Below are positions 8,745 to 16,764 of a stretch of 64,000 nt of DNA, in pieces. Under the pieces are notes generated by a model. It saw only the letters and a list, made by a program, of their open reading frames with translations, did not search any database and was not told the DNA's origin. Origin of the DNA: JAPXSY01 sp033812795 (GTDB lineage Bacteria; Verrucomicrobiota; Kiritimatiellia; RFP12; UBA1067); contig JAPXSY010000008.1 in the NCBI GenBank assembly GCA_033812795.1, positions 1-64,000 on the forward strand, in the 5' to 3' direction. The number at the start of each line of letters is the position of its first letter. The stretch's first letter is position 1. The position numbers and the translations under genes were made by a program.

Positions 8745-8900
8745 TCGCCCCGCGACCCGCGACATTCGACCCGCGATGGTGAGGCAGGAGGTTTTGCAAC
8801 GGTTGCACTGGCGGCGGCGGCTTTGGGCGGCGCCGCCACAGCGGACAGCGCCTGACGTTACGGAACTCGACTGACATAATTTTTGTTTCAACCTGGATAT

Positions 8901-11900
8901 CTACTGCTCCCCGACCACCTCTCCCGGACCGCCGTTCTTGACCTGTAAGTCGCTCTCGTATGCGTTTACGTCGTAGTCGAACAGCCAAGAGAGGATGTTC
9001 GTGGACAAAAGCCCGTCGCACATCGAACTCCGATAACTCCACCAGGCGTTCCAGTTGCGGGAGAAGACAACGCGGCCCTTGCCGCAGACGTTCTCCTGCA
9101 CGATCACCGTCGCGATCTGTTCCGGATCCTCAAATGCGCGCACGGGCGCAAACTGATCCTTGCTCCAGCCCTTCCAACCGCCGCCCGTCAGATGATAGCG
9201 GCAAAAGCCCTCGCGGTTAAAATCGTTAATCCGCTCGTTCGTATCGCGCACGATCGGATGCTCGAGCCCCGGCGCCTTGACGGCCCGCTGTCCGCACGAC
9301 TTGACGAACCGTCCCGCCGCCATCGGGTCCTCCACGCCGACCGATTTCAGGAAGGCCGTCACGTTCGTGTTCGCATCGAGACAGTCAAAGATGATGCCGC
9401 CGCCACCGGCAAGGAAGTCCTTCACCGCTTGCGGACAGCGGACAAACGGCAGATCCTGCGCTGCGCTGCCACGCAAGTAAAGCACCTTTGCCGTCTTGAG
9501 CGCCTTCGCGAACGCCGTTTCATCAAACGGATTGTAGAGTCCCTTGTTGATCTGTTTCCACGTATCGAGTTCCTCAGGCTTGACGACCTCCGCAACCGCC
9601 TTTTCGTCTGGATAGAACCGTGTCAGCTTGAGCTTGAGCCGCTCGTGACGGTCGATACGCCCGATCTCGCCGCCCGTCTGATAGCCGAGGAACCCCGGAT
9701 TGAGCGAGAGCACCTCGACGATCTCAAGCTCCTTGAACGCCTTTGCCTTCTCAACGTCGTGCTGCGGCAGCTTCACCGGCGCGGGCTTCGCCGAAACCGC
9801 CGAAGCGCCGTCATATACACACGCCTTTGCCTCGGGAACAGCCGTGAAGGCCTCGTCACCGATCAGCCAAAAACCGCACTGCTGCGCCCCGACCTCAAAC
9901 TCGAACGAACCGTCGAACGGCTTGCGCCCGCCTGTCCGCACGTTCAGAACAAAGAGGCTCTTCCGAACTTCTTCCTTCATGACAAACCTTCCCTTGCTCG
10001 GGTGTTTGGCGACGTTGTAGGCCGCATAGAAAAACCCTTCACCCGAGGCCTGCAAGAGGCCGTCGCACGAGCCGCCGGCCTTGACGGAATACGGCTCCTC
10101 GCCGCCGAGCTTGCGGAGAAGCGGAAGAACCTTTGACGCATCGTCCTTCGCGAGCTGTTCGGACAGCACCTCCTTCGACCAGACGATCTTGCCCTTGCCC
10201 AGCACCGTGATCTCGCCGTCGACCAGTCCCTTGACCTTCTCGCCTGTCACACCTTCAACAATGGCGTTTCCGCCCGCTTCGACGTAGGCGAGCAGTTCCG
10301 CAGCCTGTTCGTCGGTGAAAACACGGTTGTCGGGCACGTAGACGATCGTATAGCGCTTGAGCGAGTCGCATGTGAAAAACGGATTCGCCACGATATCGCA
10401 CGGATAGTTACGGAGCGCGGCAAAGCCACGCAGGCGACTCTCCTGCTCGTTCGGACGCTTGTTCAGGACGTTCTCGCGGAAGAGCCGCGCGTCGCGCAGT
10501 ACCGCAAGGTGCTTGACGGGCGCCATCTTCGACACCTTCCCGCCAAGACGCGTGTATTCCGCAAACCGGTAGAAGTCGCCCGTGATCTCGTTCAGTTCGA
10601 CGTCGATCGTATCGTGCATCATCACCTCGTGCGAAAAGCCGTTGACGCCGAAGGCGAACGGCACTTCCAACTGCGAGATGCGCCAGCCGTGGTCGGACGT
10701 GTAGTAATAGAAATGGTGGAAGGCCGTGTGCGGATTGTTGTCGAAATGCGACCGCAGGCGCCGTACGCTGTGCTTGATGCCCTGGGCGCTCGCAAGGTAA
10801 CCCGGCACAAGTTCGCAGTATTCCGCATCAAACGCGCCGATCAGGTCCGCAAGCGGCAGTTCGCGGTTCAGGCCGCCGTTCTCCGCGCTGAATACGAAGA
10901 CGGGCGTCTTCGGATTCTCTCGCTTCGACTGCGCGTAAAACGCCTTCATGTAGCGGATGAAGTCGTCCTGCGCATTGAAGAAGTCCTCCGGCTTCTCCCA
11001 GCGCCAGTACTCGTTGCCGCGTTCCTGACGGAGCGCCTTCGGCATCCACGGGCCTTCCAAACTGCACTGGCTGTTGTAGACGACACCCGCACCGCTCTTC
11101 GGATAGCGGTTCTGCAGGTCGAAGTCGAGCTGACGGTAAAGCGGCGTCTCGGTGACGTCCGCCTCGAGACCGCCGAAGATCTCGGCCCCCCTCCCCGTCC
11201 AGGTGCTGACGCCAAGGCCCTTGCGGTGCGCGGCTTCGGACACCTTGCGGAGATTCACGCCCGCATACCGTTCGACCGACCAGTCGGCGATCGGACGATT
11301 CTTGACGTGATCGGCGATCTTCGGATCTTCGCGGATGATCGTTTTACAGCGGTTGTAGAGGTCTTCAGTCAAGCACAGTTCCTGCCAGCCGTATCCTGTA
11401 AGACGAATCGCCGTCGCGCCGAATCGCCGCAGATAATTCGCCGCATTGTCGGCCCAGTCGGGGTTCGTGCCTGGACGAAGATGTTCCCAGTTCCCAGGGT
11501 TCATGCCCGTCACGAACTCGCCCATGAAGTCCTTCGTGTGGTCAGGCAGACGGATGGGAATCGTACGGCACGATTCGGCCTTGCCAAGAAACACCTGCGG
11601 CGGCGCCACAAGCCGCGCGTATTCCGCCGCCACCTGGTCGGCACCGCCGAATGTGCCGACGAGCGCACCCGAACCCGCGCCGCGGAGGCTCTCGCCCTTC
11701 TTGGACGCATGCTCGAACGTGAGACTGACGCGCTCGCCACCGTTATAATGAGCCGCGCCGTAAGAGACGCGCGCCAGCGACGCACGGTCGTAGACCATGC
11801 CCGCCGTGTCGCCGTTCTTGCGGTCGCAGATCGCGTACCAGCCCTCCTTCATCCATTTCTCGAGATGGTCGTTATGGGGAAAGCCGCCCGAGTCCGTCAC

Positions 11901-12779
11901 CTCGTCGAGCGAGCCGCGGAACGTGAGACGCGCGCCGGTGAGGCCCGTATAGTAGAAATCGTCCCAGGCCGCGCCGCCGCCAGGGCACCAGGCGACCACA
12001 ATGCGGGCGCTCGGATCCCGCTTGAGCGTATAGGCGTAGTCCGCACGCGGCTGGCCGGGATACATCGTCCAGACAAGCGTCGCCTCGGGAGCGTCGAGCG
12101 TGACCTGCTTCTTGAACGGATTGTCCGCTGTCACGCGGCACGTTTTCCAGACGACGTTCGAACGTCCCGTCGCAAAGGTAAAGCCCTTCCACGGAGCGCC
12201 CGTCGCACGCAGCGTCACGAGATCGCCCGTCTGCGAGCCGACAAGACGAAACCCCTTGATCGTATTGCCTGCCTCCTGCCGACGGTCGATCGTCAGCTCC
12301 ACGCGCCCGTTCGCCAGCCGCGCCGTCGCCCCGTCCATCGTCACGTTCATCGTTTCGATGAACGTCGGCTTCTCTGCCTTCGGATTTCCCCAGTAGACGA
12401 GCAGTGGTTTGTTTTCACGAATCCTGAGCGGCAGCTGGAAGATAAGCCTGACCCGTCCTCCATCAACCTTCTCTGCCACACACGGAATTTCCGTCTCCCA
12501 CATCGTGACGAGGCGAATCTCGTCGGGATTCACCGTCTCGCCGAAGTCGACCACGCAGTCGACCCATCCGGCACCCGACTGGATGTCCGCCATGGACGAG
12601 ACAAGGAGCGGAGCCCGGCGCGCCCAGTCCGTGTTCCACCACGGACGCGTCGCCGCGCTTGACAGATACATCTTGTTCGTCACACCCGACACCGGCACAT
12701 CCAACGCGGTCTTCGCCTCAACCGAACCGGCGGCAAGAACGGCAGCGATCACCAACTGTTTCACCCTGCCCTTCATCAT
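8901..12779 (-). CDS. Giant secreted enzyme B (most divergent paralogue of giant A)
   Basis: 1,292 aa from the ATG at 12779. An ATG 18 bases earlier overlaps the previous stop, but its codons (T-K-R-K-R) are the Shine-Dalgarno tract AAAAGGAAAAGG, so the later start is preferred. The signal peptide ends at SVEA. All family parts are present: RPWWNTDW, LLVYWGNPKA, a beta-sandwich, a TIM-barrel region with FSAENGG, YCELVPG, NGFSHE and LEGPW-P, then two GATase-like regions (IVYVPDNRVF and the GGGGIIFD region). It departs most from the others at the C-terminus: no clear acidic FDPYP segment, an altered WNAWWSYRSSMCDG in place of the usual FNDWYE, and a longer tail (NGGPGEVVGEQ). It is the last gene of a five-gene minus-strand operon. 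Its substrate probably differs from the other copies (inference). Confidence 0.8.
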   Translation of the reverse strand: MMKGRVKQLVIAAVLAAGSVEAKTALDVPVSGVTNKMYLSSAATRPWWNTDWARRAPLLVSSMADIQSGAGWVDCVVDFGETVNPDEIRLVTMWETEIPCVAEKVDGGRVRLIFQLPLRIRENKPLLVYWGNPKAEKPTFIETMNVTMDGATARLANGRVELTIDRRQEAGNTIKGFRLVGSQTGDLVTLRATGAPWKGFTFATGRSNVVWKTCRVTADNPFKKQVTLDAPEATLVWTMYPGQPRADYAYTLKRDPSARIVVAWCPGGGAAWDDFYYTGLTGARLTFRGSLDEVTDSGGFPHNDHLEKWMKEGWYAICDRKNGDTAGMVYDRASLARVSYGAAHYNGGERVSLTFEHASKKGESLRGAGSGALVGTFGGADQVAAEYARLVAPPQVFLGKAESCRTIPIRLPDHTKDFMGEFVTGMNPGNWEHLRPGTNPDWADNAANYLRRFGATAIRLTGYGWQELCLTEDLYNRCKTIIREDPKIADHVKNRPIADWSVERYAGVNLRKVSEAAHRKGLGVSTWTGRGAEIFGGLEADVTETPLYRQLDFDLQNRYPKSGAGVVYNSQCSLEGPWMPKALRQERGNEYWRWEKPEDFFNAQDDFIRYMKAFYAQSKRENPKTPVFVFSAENGGLNRELPLADLIGAFDAEYCELVPGYLASAQGIKHSVRRLRSHFDNNPHTAFHHFYYYTSDHGWRISQLEVPFAFGVNGFSHEVMMHDTIDVELNEITGDFYRFAEYTRLGGKVSKMAPVKHLAVLRDARLFRENVLNKRPNEQESRLRGFAALRNYPCDIVANPFFTCDSLKRYTIVYVPDNRVFTDEQAAELLAYVEAGGNAIVEGVTGEKVKGLVDGEITVLGKGKIVWSKEVLSEQLAKDDASKVLPLLRKLGGEEPYSVKAGGSCDGLLQASGEGFFYAAYNVAKHPSKGRFVMKEEVRKSLFVLNVRTGGRKPFDGSFEFEVGAQQCGFWLIGDEAFTAVPEAKACVYDGASAVSAKPAPVKLPQHDVEKAKAFKELEIVEVLSLNPGFLGYQTGGEIGRIDRHERLKLKLTRFYPDEKAVAEVVKPEELDTWKQINKGLYNPFDETAFAKALKTAKVLYLRGSAAQDLPFVRCPQAVKDFLAGGGGIIFDCLDANTNVTAFLKSVGVEDPMAAGRFVKSCGQRAVKAPGLEHPIVRDTNERINDFNREGFCRYHLTGGGWKGWSKDQFAPVRAFEDPEQIATVIVQENVCGKGRVVFSRNWNAWWSYRSSMCDGLLSTNILSWLFDYDVNAYESDLQVKNGGPGEVVGEQ

Positions 12780-12793
12780 CCTTTTCCTTTTCG

Positions 12794-15700
12794 TCATTTC
12801 ACGCTCTCTCCGATGCCGCCGACGAAGAACCGCGCCTTCTTCGCGTGCTCGTCAACCGGCATACCGATGAACCACGAGAGGATCACGTTGCCGTAGGTCT
12901 TCGTCTCGTACCAGTCGTTGAAGGAGCGGCTGTTCTGGTTGAAGACGACCTTGCCGGCGCCCAAAACCTTGTCCTGAATGACGAGTTCGGCCGCCGACGG
13001 ATCCCGCGCCGTGCGGAACGGCGCAAGCTGCGTTTGCGGATCCCACTTCGTGAAGGCGAGCGAATACTGCCCGCCGTCGGCCTCGAGCCGCTGGACGCCA
13101 TAGCGCGGCTTTGTCTCGTTCGTCGCGTAGTACGGGTGGTTCGTCGGGAACGTCTCGTCCCACGCCGGTGCACCGTCGCCGATGCCGCGTTTCGCCGTCG
13201 GGTACGGGTCGAAGACACCGATCTCGGCGAGGAACCGGCGCGCGGCGGGCCCCGTGCCGTTCCTGTCGAAGAGGAGACCGCCCCCGCGCCGGAGAAGAGC
13301 CTTCAGTTCCTCGGCGCAGTCCGCGAACGCCGCGTCGCAGTCCTTCGGATTGGCGCTGAAGTGGACGTAATGCGCCGTCTTGAGCGCTGCGGCAAATGCC
13401 TGCGCCGAATAGGTCTTCACATCCGTGTTGTTCGAGCGCCACACATCGAGGTCGTCGACCTTGAGTGTGCGGCAGAGCGTCGCCTCGTCCGTGACGAAGC
13501 GCCGGCGTTCGATACCCGCCAGGCGCGAGCGCGTGATGCCGGCCGCCTTTGCCTTCGCGCCCTCGCCGCGGACGGACGTGAACTCGACCGCCACGTACGG
13601 CCGGAACGCGGGATCGGGATTCTCCGGCGGCTTCTGACCCGCCGGCCGGACGCTCGCGAGCGCCGCCCCCATCCACGCAGCCTCCTGCGCGGCAGGAATC
13701 GCCGTGAACGCGTCGCCGCCGATCAGGTAGAAGCCGCACTGCCGTGGCCCAACCGCAATCTCGAAGCCATTGGTGAAGGGGAAGCGCACGCCCTTCTTCA
13801 CGTCGAGAACATACGACGGACTGCCGACGTAAAGCGTCACCTTCCCCCTGTCTTCGGTCTTGCCCTTGTTGTAAACGCCGAGGAACATCCCCTCTTCACC
13901 TGCCTGAAGGATGCCGTCGAGAGACTTCGACGCAATCTCGAACGGAGCGACGCCGCCGACGGACGCGACGAGCGCCTTCACACGCGCGATCGCCTTCGCA
14001 TCGCCCTTCATCATCGGATCGGTGAGAACCTCCTTCGTCCAGACGATCCGGCCCTTGCCGAGTTCGATGACCTTCCCGTCCTCCCAGCCTTTCACCTCCT
14101 CAACGTTCAGTCTTTCACCCGTACTCCCCTCGATCACCGCGCCGCCGCCTGCCTTCACGTAGGCGACGAGCTCTGCCGCGAGGGCTTCCGGGAGAACCTC
14201 ATCGTCGGTGAGATAGACGGCCTTGTAGCGAGCGAGCGAGCCGGCCTTGAAATGCGGATTGATGACGACATCGTAGTTGTAGCTCAAGATCTCCGCGAAC
14301 GCATTGACGCGCGCGTCGTGGCGCGAGGCATGCCACCAGTCGCGCGGCATCGTACGGTACTTGCGGCAGTCCTCCTCGAAGCAGGCCATGTCGCGCAGGA
14401 CGGCGAGGTTCTTCACCGGGGCCATCTTCGCGACCTTCGGCCCGAGCTTCGTGTAGAGCGCGAAGCGGTTGAAGTCGGCCGTGATCTCGAAGAGGTCGCG
14501 GTCGAAGTTTTCGTACGTCATCGACTCCTGCGAGAACCCGTTGATCCCGCAGATGAACGGCATCTCAAGCTGACCGATGCGGTGGGCGTAGTCCTTTGTC
14601 ATGTTGTAGTAGTGGGCGTGAATCGTGTGTCCGTCACGGTTGTCGAAATAGCCCCTCAGGCGTTTGGCCGTGTGCTTGATCTTCGAGAGATTCATGCCCG
14701 CGACGAATTCACAGAAGAGCGTGTCCATGACGCCGGGGTAGTAACCCATGCACATGTCGCGTTCAAGCTCGCTGTTCTCGGAGTTGAAGACCATCACCTT
14801 CGTGCCGGGATTGACCTTGTGCGAATACTCGTAGAACGCCTTCATGTATTCGCCGCTCAGACGGCGCGAGGCGAAGAACGGCTCGGGGTCCGGCCACTTC
14901 CAATAGGCCCTGCCGAACTTCTTGAGGTCGTCGTCCGGGAACTCGACGCCTTCGCCGCCGCCGAGCGCGTTGAAGGTCGAATCGACGCCGCACATCGGGT
15001 AGAGGGCCTGCATCTCGCGGCAGAGGGCCTGCTCCTCGGCGTCGAACTTGCCGCCGTAACTGAAGCCCGGCAACGCGTCGTGCCATGTGCAGACGGCCAG
15101 TCCGTTCGAGTGGGCCTCGGCGCAGATGCGCTTCAGAAGCCGCCCGTCGTAACCGCCCTTCCATTCGGGAGCCTTCCATGACGGGTTGCGCGCCTTCTTG
15201 TGTGCGCAGAGTCGGTCGAAGAGGTCCTTCGAGATCGGGAGCGACGTCCAACTGTAGTCCGTCAACTGCCCCAGAAGGATCGTGTTCGCGCCAAGTGCGC
15301 GGATGTGCGCGATGATGTTCGGCGCCCACTCGTCGCCGGGAAGCGGCGTGGACGAACGCCAGCCGCCGACGTTGACGTTGACGCAGAAGTCACGGTCCAG
15401 AACCGGAACCTTCACGGGGATCTCTCGGTACGACTCGGCTTTCGCGACGAAGACCTTCGGCGGATGCGTGAGCCAGGCGTAGAGGGTGGCGACCGTCCGC
15501 GCCTCGCCGACTGTCGCGACGAGCGCGCCCGATCCCGTGACGGGCGTCTTCCCCTTCGGCGCGTGGTTGAAGTTCAGCGAAACATACTCGCCGCTCGACT
15601 GCCCCTGCCCGATGTAGGAGACGCCGCCCAGAGCCCGGCGGTCGAAGACCATACCGACGACATCGCGATTCCGACGGTCAGTGATCGCGTACCAGCCTTC

Positions 15701-16696
15701 CGAGAGCCACGGGAAGCGGTAGTATTCGGGCTGCGGCATACAGTCCGTCACATGATCGAGCGCCGCGCGGAACGTGAGGAGCTGGCCCGAAAGGCCACGG
15801 TAGGTGAAGTCATCGTGGCCACAGTCGCCGCCGCACGCCCACGAAACATCGATGCGCGCGTTGTGGAGACCGTCCTTCAGACGGTAGACATAGTCGACAC
15901 GCGGCTGGCCCGCGTAAAACGTGAAGTCGAGCACGGCGTCCTCGTTCGTGAAGGTCACGGTTTTCCTGAAGGCGTTGTCGGCGGTGATCACCGCCTTCGA
16001 CCACGGTTTCGGGGCCCTTCCGGCAGAGAACTCAAAGCCCCGCCAGGCGAAGCCCGTCGTGCGCCACAGGAGTTCGCTCGGTGCCTGCGAGGCATTCACC
16101 TTCAGCTTCTTCATGAGGCCGTCCGTGCGGCGGAGGTTGTCGAAGACGACCTCGATGATGCCGTTGTTGACACGCACCTCGTCCTCGCGGCACGAGAGCG
16201 TCATCGGCGAGTCGATCCCCTGCGTCGGCGCGTCGGGATTGCCCCAGTAGATGAAGAACGGCCTGTTCTCGCGTTCGCGGAGCGACGTCTCGAAGAGGAG
16301 CCGGAGCGCGGTTGGCGCGACCAGGGCGGGGACGTCCCGGCTACGTGCTGTGATCAGCGCGCCCTCGCCCTGACGCACCGGTTCGGCGACGCACGGCACC
16401 GCGGTCCCCCACGGCGTCACCACGCGGACGGACTTCGCTTCAACCGCCTCGCTGACGTCGAAGATGAAATCGATCATCGCGCGCTCCTCGCGGACATCCG
16501 ACATGTTCGAGACGAGAATCGCCGCACGGCGTTTCCAGGCCCTGTTCCACCAGGGGCGCTCCGGCATGTCGGCGAGGTAGACCCTGTTCGAGACCGCCGC
16601 GACCGGCACATCGAGAATGTCAAGCGCGGACGCGGACGCCCCGATCAGAATCGTCGACAACGCAAGAACGGCATGACTGAAGTTGAAACTTCTCAT
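12794..16696 (-). CDS. Giant secreted enzyme C (paralogue of giant A)
   Basis: 1,300 aa from the ATG at 16696, which has AAAGGA upstream and starts the signal peptide MRSFNFSHAVLALSTILIGA. The longest open frame adds 39 unlikely residues. The DUF2341-like part (RPWWNRAWKRRAAILVS, NRPFFIYWGNPDA) is interrupted by an insertion of about 25 residues (EPVRQGEGALITARSRD). The barrel motifs are FNSENSELERD, FCEFVAG, NGFSQE and GGGEGVEFP. The GATase-like regions are YKAVYLTDDEV and GGGLLFDRNGTGP followed by IGVFDPYP. The end is FNDWYE, then GGIGESVK. The stop codon is 15 bases before the start of giant B, so translation is probably coupled. It is 68 bases after the LamG/beta-helix gene in the operon. 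Confidence 0.82.
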   Translation of the reverse strand: MRSFNFSHAVLALSTILIGASASALDILDVPVAAVSNRVYLADMPERPWWNRAWKRRAAILVSNMSDVREERAMIDFIFDVSEAVEAKSVRVVTPWGTAVPCVAEPVRQGEGALITARSRDVPALVAPTALRLLFETSLRERENRPFFIYWGNPDAPTQGIDSPMTLSCREDEVRVNNGIIEVVFDNLRRTDGLMKKLKVNASQAPSELLWRTTGFAWRGFEFSAGRAPKPWSKAVITADNAFRKTVTFTNEDAVLDFTFYAGQPRVDYVYRLKDGLHNARIDVSWACGGDCGHDDFTYRGLSGQLLTFRAALDHVTDCMPQPEYYRFPWLSEGWYAITDRRNRDVVGMVFDRRALGGVSYIGQGQSSGEYVSLNFNHAPKGKTPVTGSGALVATVGEARTVATLYAWLTHPPKVFVAKAESYREIPVKVPVLDRDFCVNVNVGGWRSSTPLPGDEWAPNIIAHIRALGANTILLGQLTDYSWTSLPISKDLFDRLCAHKKARNPSWKAPEWKGGYDGRLLKRICAEAHSNGLAVCTWHDALPGFSYGGKFDAEEQALCREMQALYPMCGVDSTFNALGGGEGVEFPDDDLKKFGRAYWKWPDPEPFFASRRLSGEYMKAFYEYSHKVNPGTKVMVFNSENSELERDMCMGYYPGVMDTLFCEFVAGMNLSKIKHTAKRLRGYFDNRDGHTIHAHYYNMTKDYAHRIGQLEMPFICGINGFSQESMTYENFDRDLFEITADFNRFALYTKLGPKVAKMAPVKNLAVLRDMACFEEDCRKYRTMPRDWWHASRHDARVNAFAEILSYNYDVVINPHFKAGSLARYKAVYLTDDEVLPEALAAELVAYVKAGGGAVIEGSTGERLNVEEVKGWEDGKVIELGKGRIVWTKEVLTDPMMKGDAKAIARVKALVASVGGVAPFEIASKSLDGILQAGEEGMFLGVYNKGKTEDRGKVTLYVGSPSYVLDVKKGVRFPFTNGFEIAVGPRQCGFYLIGGDAFTAIPAAQEAAWMGAALASVRPAGQKPPENPDPAFRPYVAVEFTSVRGEGAKAKAAGITRSRLAGIERRRFVTDEATLCRTLKVDDLDVWRSNNTDVKTYSAQAFAAALKTAHYVHFSANPKDCDAAFADCAEELKALLRRGGGLLFDRNGTGPAARRFLAEIGVFDPYPTAKRGIGDGAPAWDETFPTNHPYYATNETKPRYGVQRLEADGGQYSLAFTKWDPQTQLAPFRTARDPSAAELVIQDKVLGAGKVVFNQNSRSFNDWYETKTYGNVILSWFIGMPVDEHAKKARFFVGGIGESVK

Positions 16697-16764
16697 GATG
16701 AATCCTTTGGTTCCCGCAATGAAGATTTCCATTGCGGGCGATGTGATACCGAGACCACCCGGGA

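Larger units (their letters stand above)
8423..8900. other. Repeat-rich gap between convergent operons (no gene)
   Basis: 478 bases between the ends of giant A (plus) and giant B (minus). It contains an 8-bp tandem array, a hexamer array, two copies of a 35-41 bp block, three CAGATT units about 10 bp apart (8611-8638) and one copy of a 24-bp element also found at 25505. Near 8776-8854 one frame reads GFATVALAAAALGGAATA and then stops, like a stranded signal peptide. I see no clear intrinsic terminator. Confidence 0.7.

Noticed and set aside
10509..12662. Long open frame antisense to giant B (over 700 codons)
   Set aside because: It mirrors the third-codon GC bias of the real gene, is rich in Arg/Val/Ala without motifs, and has no ribosome site. 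Similar frames lie opposite giants C and D (12659-15181, 20496-23351).
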